Notes: a model not told the origin generated them from the letters alone. A DNA stretch of 64,000 nt from Amycolatopsis saalfeldensis (GCF_900110575.1 NZ_FOEF01000015.1:58155-122154), one strand, 5' to 3'; positions 27,822-36,410 are shown, numbered from the stretch's first letter. Translations and numbers: made by a program.

Positions 27822-28568
27822 ATGCGCACTGCGAAGGTGGACGTCCCGACCGAGGACGGCACCGCCGACTCGTACCTGGCTGTCCCGGACGGCGGTCCCC
27901 ATCCCGGGGTGCTGCTGTTCCCGGATGCGTTCGGGCTGCGCCCCCGGATCGAGGAGATGGCGAACCGGATCGCCGAGCGCGGGTACGCCGTGCTCGCGCC
28001 GAACCTGCTCTACCGCGGTGGGCCGGCAGGGCAGGTCGACATGGCCGGGCTCGAGGACCCGGAGAAGCGCGGGGAGATCTTCGGCAAGATCATGCCGCAG
28101 ATCCAGGCGCTCGACACCGCCGCGATCACCCGTGACGCGCGGGCCTACCTCGACTTCTTCGCCGCGCAGGAGGGCGTCGACCCGGGCCCGGTGGTGATCA
28201 CCGGCTACTGCATGGGCGGCACCAACGCGCTGCGCGTGATCGAGGCGTTGCCGGACCGCGTCAAGGCGGTCGGCAGCTTCCACGGCGGCCGCCTCGCCAC
28301 GGACGAGCCCGACAGCCCGCACCTGGCCGTCGGCGCGATCACCGGCGAGCTGTACTTCGGTCACGCCGACCAGGACCACGCGATGACGGCGGAGCAGATC
28401 AAGACGCTGGAGGCCGCCCTCGACGAGGCAGGCGTGCGCTACACCTCCGAGGTCTACGAGGGCGCGCCGCACGGTTACACCATGACCGACACGGCGGCCT
28501 ACCACGAAGAGGGCGAACGGCGGCACTGGGAGAACCTGTTCGCGCTGCTGGAGCGCGTCAACGGCTGA
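27822..28568 (+). CDS. dienelactone hydrolase family protein
   Basis: A 248-residue alpha/beta hydrolase of the dienelactone hydrolase family. The nucleophile is cysteine C130 in the elbow TGYCMGG, as in true dienelactone hydrolases, and the catalytic histidine is H217 in GAPHGYTM; the aspartate lies before it in HADQDHAM. It is cytoplasmic and of normal length. It stands alone here with no aromatic-ring pathway genes beside it, so the natural ester or lactone is unknown. Confidence 0.9.
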   Translation: MRTAKVDVPTEDGTADSYLAVPDGGPHPGVLLFPDAFGLRPRIEEMANRIAERGYAVLAPNLLYRGGPAGQVDMAGLEDPEKRGEIFGKIMPQIQALDTAAITRDARAYLDFFAAQEGVDPGPVVITGYCMGGTNALRVIEALPDRVKAVGSFHGGRLATDEPDSPHLAVGAITGELYFGHADQDHAMTAEQIKTLEAALDEAGVRYTSEVYEGAPHGYTMTDTAAYHEEGERRHWENLFALLERVNG

Positions 28569-28682
28569 ACCCGGTCCCGCTCAGCGGAACTCGGGCCGGA
28601 ACCGGGGCATCGTGTCCACAAAGGACGCGCGGCCCCGGTTTCTCCGTGTTCGGGGAGGCCGCGCCGCCGCAGAGGTTCGCAC

Positions 28683-28747
28683 CTTAATTCGAGTCGAGAA
28701 GAAAATACCCGTGAAGGATTGCCCGGCCGGTGGCGAGCATGCATACT
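28683..28747 (+). promoter_or_regulatory. promoter region of the GH30 gene with the element shared with GH3
   Basis: CTTAATTCGAGTCGAGAA (28683-28700) matches 18 of 18 bases of the element upstream of the GH3 gene, in the same orientation relative to the gene. It is followed 18 nt later by TTGCCC (28719-28724), a 17-nt spacer and CATACT (28742-28747), a plausible promoter. This stretch is clearly more AT-rich than its surroundings. The rest of the 350-bp gap (28569-28918) holds only the small leader frame described separately. Confidence 0.6.
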
Positions 28748-28874
28748 TTCTCGCGGGCGCAGCGAAGTCGTCGGTTATTCACCGTCCTCGCCCCCTCTCG
28801 ACGGCCTCTCCGTCGCCCGTTCCGGTCGATCCGTGCGGGCGCGCCCGGCGCGCCCCGGCAGAGAGGTGACAACG

Positions 28875-28922
28875 GTGTCCATCTCCCCCTTCCCCCTGGC
28901 CGCGGGCGGTGTCCCAGCATGA
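28875..28922 (+). CDS. possible 15-residue leader peptide overlapping the GH30 start
   Basis: A GTG at 28875 preceded by GAGAGG with 8-nt spacing opens a frame of 15 codons (VSISPFPLAAGGVPA) whose TGA overlaps the GH30 ATG as ATGA. The GH30 start itself has no good ribosome-binding site, so ribosomes may reach it by finishing this short frame. It could equally be chance; the evidence is the ribosome-binding site and the overlap only. Confidence 0.35.
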   Translation: MSISPFPLAAGGVPA

Positions 28923-30367
28923 GAAGAAGACACTTCCTGCCGCTGCTCGGCGTCGCGGCCCTGGCCGTCTCGACGATGCTGGTGCCGACCGCGCAGGCCG
29001 CGAACGAGCCGGTGAACATCTGGCTGACCACGACGAACGACGCCGGCGGCCGCACGGTGACGCGGGGTTTGGAGAAACAGACCCCGATCGCGTTCTCCAC
29101 CGGCACCGGCACCGGCCAGCAGACCATCACGGTCGACGACAACACCACCTACCAGCAGTTCGAAGGTGGTGGCGCCTCGTTCACCGACACCGCGGCGTGG
29201 CTGATGAACTCCTCCGGCGCGCTTTCGCAGAGCACCCGTGACGACGTGATGCAGAAGCTGTTCGACCCGAACACGGGGATCGGCCTGAGCTTCGTGCGGA
29301 ACCCGATCGGGGCGTCCGACCTGGCCCGCACCAGCTACACGTTCGACGACATGCCCGCCGGGCAGACCGACCCAGGCCTGGCGCACTTCTCCATCGCGCA
29401 CGACCAGGCCGACGTGCTGCCCCTGACCCAGCAGGCCAAGCAGCTGAACCCGCAGCTGAAACTCATGGCGTCGCCGTGGAGCGCGCCGCCCTGGATGAAG
29501 GACAACGACAGCTACAACCTGGGCTGGGTGCAGTCCCAGTACTACAACAACTACGCCCAGTACTTCGTGAAGTACTTGCAGGCCTACAAGAACGCCGGGG
29601 TGCCGATCGACTACCTCTCGGTGCAGAACGAGCCGACCTGCTGCGACGGCTACCCGTCCACCAACTGGAACGGCTCGGGCCTGGCCTACTTCACGAAGAA
29701 CAGCCTGCTGCCCGCGCTGCACAGCGCGGGGCTGTCGACCAAGGTGCTGGCGCTGGACTGGAACTGGGACCAGTACCAGTCCTTCGCTGCCCCGTCGATG
29801 GACGACGCCGCGATCCGGACCGACCCGAACTTCGGCGGGATGGCCTGGCACGGCTACGGCGGGGACATCGGCCAGCAGACGACCGTGCACAACCAGTACC
29901 CGGACGTCAACGCGTACTCCACCGAGCACTCCGGCGGGACCTGGGTCGGCGACCAGCAGGCCGAGGACATGAACAACATCGTCGACTACACGCGGAACTG
30001 GAGCCGCACCGTCACCAAGTGGAGCCTCGCCGTGGACCAGAACATGGGCCCGCACAACGGGGGCTGCGGCACCTGCACCGGGTTCATCACCGTCCACAAC
30101 GGAGACTCGCGCAGTGGCCAGGTCGACTACACCGTCGAGTACTACACCATGGGCCACCTGACGAAGTTCGTGAAGCCCGGCGCGGTCCGGATCAACTCGA
30201 ACGACAACTCCACGGTGCGCAATGTGGCGTGGAAGAACCCCGACGGGTCCAAGGCGCTGATCGCCTACAACTCCAGCACCAGTGATCAGAACGTCCGGGT
30301 CAACTGGGCCGGTCAGTCCTTCAGCTACACCCTGCCCGGCCACACCTCGGCGACCTTCACCTGGTAG
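28919..30367 (+). CDS. secreted GH30 glucanase/glucosylceramidase-type glycosidase
   Basis: A 482-residue exported GH30 enzyme. A signal peptide occupies about residues 1-28. The catalytic barrel carries the acid/base E238 in VQNEPTCCDG and the nucleophile E336 in YSTEHSGG, with QFEGGGASFTDTAAW and MASPWSAPPWMK as family marks. A C-terminal beta-sandwich closes the chain. GH30 enzymes near GH3 and GH55 genes often cut beta-1,6-glucan, as from fungal walls; substrate here is inferred. The ATG at 28919 gives a proper signal peptide; longer in-frame starts do not. Confidence 0.92.
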   Translation: MRRRHFLPLLGVAALAVSTMLVPTAQAANEPVNIWLTTTNDAGGRTVTRGLEKQTPIAFSTGTGTGQQTITVDDNTTYQQFEGGGASFTDTAAWLMNSSGALSQSTRDDVMQKLFDPNTGIGLSFVRNPIGASDLARTSYTFDDMPAGQTDPGLAHFSIAHDQADVLPLTQQAKQLNPQLKLMASPWSAPPWMKDNDSYNLGWVQSQYYNNYAQYFVKYLQAYKNAGVPIDYLSVQNEPTCCDGYPSTNWNGSGLAYFTKNSLLPALHSAGLSTKVLALDWNWDQYQSFAAPSMDDAAIRTDPNFGGMAWHGYGGDIGQQTTVHNQYPDVNAYSTEHSGGTWVGDQQAEDMNNIVDYTRNWSRTVTKWSLAVDQNMGPHNGGCGTCTGFITVHNGDSRSGQVDYTVEYYTMGHLTKFVKPGAVRINSNDNSTVRNVAWKNPDGSKALIAYNSSTSDQNVRVNWAGQSFSYTLPGHTSATFTW

Positions 30368-30383
30368 CCGTCCGTCCACAGGG

Positions 30384-30417
30384 GAGCCCCCGTCCGGATC
30401 GCGCCGGGCGGGGGCTC
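30384..30417. terminator. bidirectional hairpin between GH30 and sugar-porter genes
   Basis: GAGCCCCCGTCCGG (30384-30397) pairs with 30404-30417 over 14 positions with one T-G wobble and a 6-nt loop. It lies between the convergent GH30 and MFS genes and touches the MFS stop codon. Confidence 0.65.
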
Positions 30418-31780
30418 AGCCGGGCAGCGGTTTCCGGGTGCGCCAGTTCGCCTCGATCTCCTCGAGTGAGCGGCCGGAGGTCTCCGGCACCTTCTTGAGC
30501 ACGAAGACCAGCCCGATCAGCGAGAGCACCGCGTAGATGCCGAACACCCAGAAGCCGATGGCGTTCAGCAGGTCCGGGAAGGTCAGCGAGAACAGGAAGT
30601 TGAACACGTACTGGGTGAAGGTCACCACGCCCATGCCGATCGCCCGGGCGCGCAGCGGCAGCACTTCCGGCACGTAGAGCCAGAACACCGGCCCGAGGCC
30701 GAACCCGAACGCGAACGTGTAGACGAACACGCAGACGACGTCCAGCGTGCTCTGGTGCGGGAACAGCGCGAGCAGCAGCAGCGGCACCACCTGGACGCCG
30801 AGGCTGATCGCCAGCAGCTTCACCCGCCCGAGCCGGTCGATGAACGGCAGTGACAGTGCGGTGGAGAGCACCAGGGCGCCGCCGACGCTGTAGTTCGCGA
30901 TGATGCCGGTGTCGCTGGTGTGCTCGGCCAGGCCCTGGAACACCGTCGGCGCGTAGTAGACGACCGCGTTGATGCCGGTGAACACCTGGAAGAACGTGAG
31001 CACCAGCGTGATCGTGAGCGCGGGCCGGTAGCGGCGGAACAGGTCGCCCAGCCGGGCTTCCTGCACCGACAGGCTGGCGGTCACCTCGCCGGCTTCCCGG
31101 ACGGCGTCGGCCTTCGTGGGACGCAGCCGGGTCAGCACGCCGACCGCTTCGGCCTCGCGTCCGCGCAGGATCAGCCAGCGGGGACTGCGCGGGCTGGCGA
31201 GCATGCCGGCGAAGAAGAGCGCGGCCGGGGCGGCGCCGAGTCCCAGCATCCACTGCCACGATTCGGAGCCGGCCAGCGCGTCTCCCGCGGCGTACGCGCA
31301 CAGGATGCCGATGTTCACGCCCAGCTGGTACAGCGCGCTGATCATGCCGCGGGTGCGTTTCGGGGCCAGCTCGGTCAGGTAGATCAGGCCGAACATGTTG
31401 GCCAGGCCCACCGCCAGCCCGAGCACGAACCGCGCGAGCAGCAGCCAGCCGACGCTCGGCGCGACCGCGCAGCCCACCGAGCCGACGACGAAGATGACGC
31501 CGGCGACCAGCAGCAGCGCGCGCCGGTCGTAGCGCCGGGCGACGAGTGTGCCCGCGACGATCGAGGGCAGCGCGCCCAGCAGGATCAGGCTGGTGACCAG
31601 CCCCTGCGCGGTGGAGCTCAGGCCGAACTGCTTGGTGACAAAGGGGAGCGCGGTCGATATCGCGCCCGAGTCGTAGCCGTAGAGCAGCCCGGCCATGCCC
31701 CCGAGCACCGCCACGACGGCGACGAAACGGGGCATGCGGGCGGTGGCTGGGGCGGGCTGCAGGATGGTCCGGTCCGGCAC
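30416..31780 (-). CDS. sugar porter family MFS transporter
   Basis: A 454-residue major facilitator of the sugar porter type with 12 predicted membrane helices. Signature motifs are present: GLLYGYDSGAIS in helix 1, YLTELAPKRTRG after helix 4, SPRWLILRGR in the central loop, FQVFTGINAVVYYAPTVF in helix 7, and the closing PETSGRSLEEIE. It should import a monosaccharide with protons. The GTG at 31780 has GGAGG about 10 nt upstream. A CTATAG-centred palindrome and a divergent GntR gene lie upstream, suggesting substrate-controlled repression. Confidence 0.93.
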   Translation of the reverse strand: MPDRTILQPAPATARMPRFVAVVAVLGGMAGLLYGYDSGAISTALPFVTKQFGLSSTAQGLVTSLILLGALPSIVAGTLVARRYDRRALLLVAGVIFVVGSVGCAVAPSVGWLLLARFVLGLAVGLANMFGLIYLTELAPKRTRGMISALYQLGVNIGILCAYAAGDALAGSESWQWMLGLGAAPAALFFAGMLASPRSPRWLILRGREAEAVGVLTRLRPTKADAVREAGEVTASLSVQEARLGDLFRRYRPALTITLVLTFFQVFTGINAVVYYAPTVFQGLAEHTSDTGIIANYSVGGALVLSTALSLPFIDRLGRVKLLAISLGVQVVPLLLLALFPHQSTLDVVCVFVYTFAFGFGLGPVFWLYVPEVLPLRARAIGMGVVTFTQYVFNFLFSLTFPDLLNAIGFWVFGIYAVLSLIGLVFVLKKVPETSGRSLEEIEANWRTRKPLPG

Positions 31781-31873
31781 GGGCGATCGGCCTCCGGTCT
31801 CGCGACAGTGCGATGCGGTTGGGGACGGCTGGGGGAGAGCTGGGGAGAGCTTGGGAGAGCACGGCGCAGAATT

Positions 31874-32003
31874 TCCTATAGGATATCTGCGGAGAGGACT
31901 CTAGCCAGAGGGGCCTTGGTAGTGTCAAGACCTGGATTTTCCGAACCGTCCGGCCGGAGCGGCCGGGGGAGGTGGCGATGTCGGCGTCGACGAAACCTAT
32001 AGG
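31874..32003. promoter_or_regulatory. two CCTATAGG operators for the GntR/FCD regulator
   Basis: TCCTATAGGA (31874-31883) is a perfect 10-bp palindrome upstream of the sugar porter, and CCTATAGG recurs at 31996-32003. The second copy lies within the first codons of the GntR gene as annotated. CTATAG-centred palindromes are the usual binding sites of FCD-type GntR regulators. The pair would allow repression of both divergent genes. Confidence 0.65.
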
Positions 32004-32718
32004 GTCGGCTCGCGGGCCGGCCGGGCCGCTAGAGTCCCGTCCTGTGGAGGACAGCGGCCGCCGGGGTCTCACCGACCGGGTCTACGAGGAGATCAAGGCC
32101 CTGGTGATGGACCACGGGATCGAGCCGGGCGCGCGGGTGGGCATCGAAAGCCTGGCGCGCCGGCTGGAGGTTTCGCCGACCCCGGTGCGGGAGGCGCTCG
32201 CCCGCCTGGAATCCGACGGCCTGGTGACGAAGCGTTCGCAGGCCGGCTACCGCGCGACCGAACTGCTTTCGGTCGAGGGCCTGGTGGACCTGTTTGACAT
32301 GCGGCGCCTGCTGGAGCCGCGGGCCGCGGCGCTGGCCGCCGTCCACGCCACCGACGAGCAGCTGGATCACCTCGAAACGACCGTCGAGGGCATGCGCAGC
32401 CACCCCGTCACCGGTGAGCGGTACCTGGTCTACCGCCGGTTCGCCGCGCTGGACCAGGAGTTCCACGACACGCTCGCGGCCGCGTCCGGCCGCCCGCTGC
32501 TGGCCCAGGCGGTGCAGCGGCTCCACACGCACCTGCACATGTTCCGCCTCAACACCGCGCCCGGCGACGCACTGACCACAGTGGACGAACACGACCGCGT
32601 GCTGCGGGCCGTGCTCCGCCGCAACCCGGACCGCGCGGCCGAGGCGATGGAGCAGCACCTGAGCGGCAGCTGGGAGCGCCACATCGCGGTAATGGACGGC
32701 AACCCCGCGAAGAAGTAA
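31978..32718 (+). CDS. GntR family regulator (FCD type)
   Basis: A 246-residue GntR/FadR-subfamily repressor. A winged helix (GARVGIESLARRLEVSPTPVREALARLESDGLV) is followed by an all-helical FCD ligand-binding domain with metal-site-like residues (DMRRLLEPRAAALAA, DQEFHDTLAAASG, VDEHDRVLRAVLRR). The ATG at 31978 is preceded by GGGGGAGG at ideal spacing. It is divergent from the sugar porter and most likely represses it when the sugar is absent. Confidence 0.92.
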   Translation: MSASTKPIGSARGPAGPLESRPVEDSGRRGLTDRVYEEIKALVMDHGIEPGARVGIESLARRLEVSPTPVREALARLESDGLVTKRSQAGYRATELLSVEGLVDLFDMRRLLEPRAAALAAVHATDEQLDHLETTVEGMRSHPVTGERYLVYRRFAALDQEFHDTLAAASGRPLLAQAVQRLHTHLHMFRLNTAPGDALTTVDEHDRVLRAVLRRNPDRAAEAMEQHLSGSWERHIAVMDGNPAKK

Positions 32719-32811
32719 CGGCTCGTTCCGCAGTGTGGGACGGCAGGTGAGACGAAGCCGTAGCTGCGCCCGCGCCGCCGGTGGGGCACGATGGAGTGAT
32801 GGCGATCAAGC

Positions 32812-34209
32812 ATGACGAGTGACCCCACCACCCGGCCCGCGCGCCCGGATTTCCCGGCGCACGAGCTGCGCGTCGCGCAGCTGCTGAAACAGCTGGCGGC
32901 GATCCCCCGCCACGGCACGGTCCGGCTGGCGAAACGGACTTCCAACCTGTTCCGCTCGCGGGCCGCGACGAAAACCCCGGGGCTGGACGTTTCGGGCTTC
33001 ACCCACGTGCTGCGCGTAGACCCGGAGACCCGCACGGCCGAGGTCGAGGGCATGGTCACCTACGAGCAGCTGGTCGACGCCACCCTGGCGCACGGGCTGA
33101 TGCCGCTGGTCGTGCCGCAGCTGAAGACCATCACCCTCGGGGGCGCGGTGACCGGGCTCGGCATCGAGTCCTCCTCGTTCCGCAACGGCATGCCGCACGA
33201 GTCGGTGCTGGAAATGGAGCTGCTGACCGGCGACGGGCGGGTGGTGGTGGCCCGGCCGGACAACGAGCACAGCGAGCTGTTCCACGGCTTCCCCAACTCC
33301 TACGGCACGCTCGGCTACGCGTTGCGGCTGCGAATCGAGCTGGAGCCGGTGAAGCCGTACGTCCGGCTGCGCCACGTCCGCTACGACGACCGGGAAACCT
33401 ACTTCACGGCGCTCGGCGCGGCCTGCCGCGCCAGCGCCCACGAGGGCGAGGCCGTCGACTTCGTGGACGGCACCGTGTTCGGGCCGGACGAGATGTACCT
33501 GACGCTGGGCACCTTCACCGACACCGCGCCCGAGACCAGCGACTACACCTGGCTCGGCATCTACTACCGCTCGATCCAGCGCCGCCGCACCGATCACCTC
33601 ACCGTGCGCGACTACCTGTGGCGGTGGGACACCGACTGGTTCTGGTGCTCACGCGCGTTCGGCGTCCAGAGCCGGCTCCCGCGGCTGCTGCTCGGCCGCC
33701 GGCTGCTGCGCTCCTCGGTGTACTGGAAGCTGGTCGCGCTGGACCGCCGGCTGCGGTTCGCCGAGCGGCTGCTGAAGGCGCGCGGCCTGCCGCCGGAGGA
33801 GACGGTGGTCCAGGACATCGAGGTGCCGCTGGAGCGGGCCGCGGAGTTCCTGGAGTTCTTCGAGCGCGAGATCCCGATCAGCCCGGTCTGGGTGTGCCCG
33901 CTGAAGGGCCGCCCGGGCGGCGTGAGCTGGCCGCTGTACGAGATGAACCCGGACGCGCTGTACGTCAACTTCGGGTTCTGGTCGGCGGTGCCGCTCGATC
34001 CGGGCGAGGCGGGCGACACGCACAACCGGATGATCGAGGCCGAGGTCACCGCCCTCGGCGGCCGGAAGTCGCTGTACTCGGACAGCTTCTACGAAGCCGA
34101 CGAGTTCTGGCGGCTCTACAACGGCGACGCCTACCGGAAGCTCAAGGGAGTCTACGACCCGGACAGCCGGCTGCTGGACCTGCACGAGAAGTGCGTGCGG
34201 CGGCGCTGA
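32812..34209 (+). CDS. FAD-binding oxidoreductase, TmsA-like
   Basis: A 465-residue oxidoreductase with a VAO-type FAD domain: VRLAKRTSNLFRSR at the start, then VVPQLKTITLGGAVTGLGIESSSF, the flavin-binding loop. It closely resembles mycobacterial FAD oxidases encoded beside cyclopropane-synthase-like methyltransferases. In the 10-methyl branched fatty acid (tuberculostearic acid) pathway, such an enzyme reduces a 10-methylene acyl phospholipid made by the partner. Here the partner gene follows after 30 nt. The assignment rests on family pairing; an analogue of mycobacterial Rv3719-Rv3720, whose products are not defined, is an alternative. Confidence 0.85.
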   Translation: MTSDPTTRPARPDFPAHELRVAQLLKQLAAIPRHGTVRLAKRTSNLFRSRAATKTPGLDVSGFTHVLRVDPETRTAEVEGMVTYEQLVDATLAHGLMPLVVPQLKTITLGGAVTGLGIESSSFRNGMPHESVLEMELLTGDGRVVVARPDNEHSELFHGFPNSYGTLGYALRLRIELEPVKPYVRLRHVRYDDRETYFTALGAACRASAHEGEAVDFVDGTVFGPDEMYLTLGTFTDTAPETSDYTWLGIYYRSIQRRRTDHLTVRDYLWRWDTDWFWCSRAFGVQSRLPRLLLGRRLLRSSVYWKLVALDRRLRFAERLLKARGLPPEETVVQDIEVPLERAAEFLEFFEREIPISPVWVCPLKGRPGGVSWPLYEMNPDALYVNFGFWSAVPLDPGEAGDTHNRMIEAEVTALGGRKSLYSDSFYEADEFWRLYNGDAYRKLKGVYDPDSRLLDLHEKCVRRR

Positions 34210-34239
34210 CCGCACCGGCCTGAGAAGAGAGAGAAGAAC

Positions 34240-35505
34240 ATGAACAAGGTCCTGACCCCGGTCGGCGAGGTCTTCACGCGGCTGCTCGGCCCGAGCGCGG
34301 AGGTGTCGATCACGGCCTACGACGGCAGCCGCAGCGGTCCCGAAGACGCCCCGGTGGCGATCGAGGTGCGCTCCCCGCTGGCGCTGACGTACCTGATGTC
34401 CTCGCCGGGGGACCTCGGCCTGGCCCGCGCGTACGTGGCGGGCGCGCTGGAGGTCAAGGGCGACCTGTACACCGCGTTGCACGCGCTGGCCGCCCAGGTG
34501 GACCAGCTGACCACGGCCGACCGCGTCTGGCTGCTGCGCAAGCTCGGCTCGACGCACCTGCGCCGGGTGGCGCCGCCCGCCGAGGAGCTGCCGAGCCGGC
34601 TTCGCCGCACGGTGCAAGGACTCCGGCACTCGAAGGCGCGCGACAGCAGCGCGATCGCGAACCACTACGACGTGTCCAACCGGTTCTACGAGCTGGTGCT
34701 CGGCCCGTCGATGGCCTACACCTGCGCGGTTTTCCCCAAGGCCGAGGCCTCGCTGGAAGAGGCGCAGGCGAACAAGTTCGACCTGGTCTGCCGCAAGCTC
34801 GGCCTGAAGCCGGGCATGCGGCTGCTCGACGTCGGCTGCGGCTGGGGCGGCATGGCCGAGCACGCGGCGGAGCACTACGGCGTCACCGTCCTCGGCGTCA
34901 CGCTGTCGCGGGAGCAGGCGAGCTGGGCGCAGAAGGACATCGTCGCGAAGGGCCTCGCGGACCGCGCCGAGGTCCGCCACTCCGACTACCGCGACGTCAC
35001 CGAGACGGGCTTCGACGCGATCTCCTCGATCGGCTTGACCGAGCACATCGGGGCCCGGAACCTGGGCTCCTACTTCGGTTTCCTGGCCAAGCGGCTCAAG
35101 CCGGGCGGCCGGCTGCTGAACCACTGCATCACGAACCCGGACACGAGCGTCGCGCACCACTCGCGCGGGTTCATCGACCGCTACGTCTTCCCCGACGGCG
35201 AGCTGGAGGCCGTCGGCGAGATCGTCACGGCCATGCACGACAGCGGCCTGGAGGTCCGGCACTCGGAGAACCTGCGCGAGCACTACGCCTCCACGCTCGC
35301 GGGCTGGTGCGCGAACCTCGACGAGCACTGGGACGAGGCGGTGGCCGAAGCGGGCGCCGGCCGCAGCCGGGTGTGGGCCCTGTACATGGCCGCCTGCCGC
35401 CTCGCCTTCGAACGCCGGGAGATCGAGCTGCACCAGGTCCTCGGCGTGAAGGTCGAGCCAGGCGGCGAAGCGCACCTGCCGCTGCGGCCGGACTGGGGCG
35501 TCTGA
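34240..35505 (+). CDS. cyclopropane-fatty-acyl-phospholipid synthase family methyltransferase, TmsB-like
   Basis: A 421-residue S-adenosylmethionine-dependent methyltransferase of the CFA synthase family. Residues about 130-400 hold the catalytic domain: AIANHYDVSNRFYELVLG, the SAM motif LLDVGCGWGGMAEHAA, GVTLSREQASWA and SSIGLTEHIGARN with the bicarbonate-site glutamate. The N-terminal 120 residues form the family's lipid-binding domain. It would add a methyl or methylene carbon to the double bond of an unsaturated acyl chain in phospholipids. It pairs with the FAD oxidoreductase upstream. Confidence 0.88.
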   Translation: MNKVLTPVGEVFTRLLGPSAEVSITAYDGSRSGPEDAPVAIEVRSPLALTYLMSSPGDLGLARAYVAGALEVKGDLYTALHALAAQVDQLTTADRVWLLRKLGSTHLRRVAPPAEELPSRLRRTVQGLRHSKARDSSAIANHYDVSNRFYELVLGPSMAYTCAVFPKAEASLEEAQANKFDLVCRKLGLKPGMRLLDVGCGWGGMAEHAAEHYGVTVLGVTLSREQASWAQKDIVAKGLADRAEVRHSDYRDVTETGFDAISSIGLTEHIGARNLGSYFGFLAKRLKPGGRLLNHCITNPDTSVAHHSRGFIDRYVFPDGELEAVGEIVTAMHDSGLEVRHSENLREHYASTLAGWCANLDEHWDEAVAEAGAGRSRVWALYMAACRLAFERREIELHQVLGVKVEPGGEAHLPLRPDWGV

Positions 35506-35587
35506 GGCCTGCGCCCGCCGCCCGGGCCGGTCCGGGGCGGCGGGCGTTTGGTGTCCACTATGGACGATCGGTGACCGGTGAGGTAGC

Positions 35588-35730
35588 GAGCAGTTTCTCC
35601 CCGGCGCGGAGCTGTACCGCTCGGACCGGGTGTTTCAGCTGTGGGACTACAGCGGCGCCCACAGCCAGCTGCCCGGGAGCCGGGCGGCGGTGGTTCCGAC
35701 TACGTCCTCGCCGCGCCGGTCGCAGTCTGA
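35588..35730 (+). pseudogene. remnant of a small protein gene, frameshifted
   Basis: A stretch in one frame reads like coding sequence with good codon bias (EQFLPGAELYRSDRVFQLWD then YSGAHSQLPG). It has no start and is preceded by an in-frame TGA. Further on, a different frame gives a plausible C-terminus (GGSDYVLAAPVAV) ending in TGA at 35728-35730. This fits an internally deleted gene of unknown function. The call rests on codon pattern and protein-like composition only. Confidence 0.35.
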
Positions 35731-35761
35731 GCGGGGGCATTCGGCCGATTGCGGCCATCGC

Positions 35762-35783
35762 CCGTTCACTCGCCGGTGAACGG
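35762..35783. terminator. hairpin in the gap before the Cys-rich small protein gene
   Basis: CCGTTCAC (35762-35769) and GTGAACGG (35776-35783) form a perfect 8-bp stem with a 6-nt loop. It may terminate transcription from the left or act in the leader of the next gene. Apart from this, the pseudogene and two short unsupported frames at 35829 and 35924, I see nothing in 35506-36089. Confidence 0.4.
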
Positions 35784-36089
35784 TGTAAAGGCTCTGTCTC
35801 ACCGCGCTGCTTTGTGCTATCGGAACAAATGGCGCCGACCAGTGAAGAGAGCCCCATTAGGAGGTACCCACCGTCCGGCCGATGGGTGATTCTGGGGCGG
35901 TATCGACCGTCGAGGGGGTAACCGCGTGAACGATGATCTCCGCAGGCCAGTTCGGGAAACCACGGTTTTCCCAGTGTGTTAGGCCGCCGTTCACCAGGGT
36001 TATCGGACAAGGGACCGTAGCGCGCGGGCGCGGCGATTACTCCAGTAATACGCCGCTGCCGGGTCGTGCCGTTGATTGCAGGCAGGGAA

Positions 36090-36410
36090 ATGGGGAGAAC
36101 AAGAGACCGGGTCGAAAGCGGTGTGTGGCGCGCGGTATTGCACTGCGGTGTGCTGCACGACGTCTACGGCGGTTCGGACCAGCTGCGCGTGGACGGCAAG
36201 GTGTTCGGCATCGCCGCGTGCGGCGCGGTGTGCACCTTGGACGCCGACGGCCCCGGTCGCGAACGCTGCGCGAAATGCTTCCCGCGGTGGATCGACCAGG
36301 ACACCCTGGTCATCCCGCGGCACAACCTGCCGAAGCGCATCCCCCGGCAGGCCCCGGCCCCGAGGCCACGGCACGCGAACCACTACAGCGGCTGGTTCGG
36401 CGGCGCCTAG
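36090..36410 (+). CDS. small Cys-containing protein of unknown function
   Basis: A 106-residue protein with good codon bias and GGCAGGGA just before the ATG at 36090. It has five cysteines, including a C-x-x-C close to a Pro (RERCAKCFPRW) and a preceding AACGAVCTLD, which suggests a zinc site. The start reads MGRTRDRVESGVWRAVLHCG. I do not recognise a named domain; similar short proteins appear to be common in Pseudonocardiaceae, but I cannot verify this here. It stands alone between a decayed gene and the ArsR-SRPBCC pair. Confidence 0.65.
   Translation: MGRTRDRVESGVWRAVLHCGVLHDVYGGSDQLRVDGKVFGIAACGAVCTLDADGPGRERCAKCFPRWIDQDTLVIPRHNLPKRIPRQAPAPRPRHANHYSGWFGGA

Noticed and set aside
35829..35990. 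Two small plus-strand frames (29 and 18 codons), the second preceded by GAGGGGG.
   Set aside because: Neither has a recognisable precursor pattern, conserved context or modifying enzyme nearby, so they are not supported as genes.
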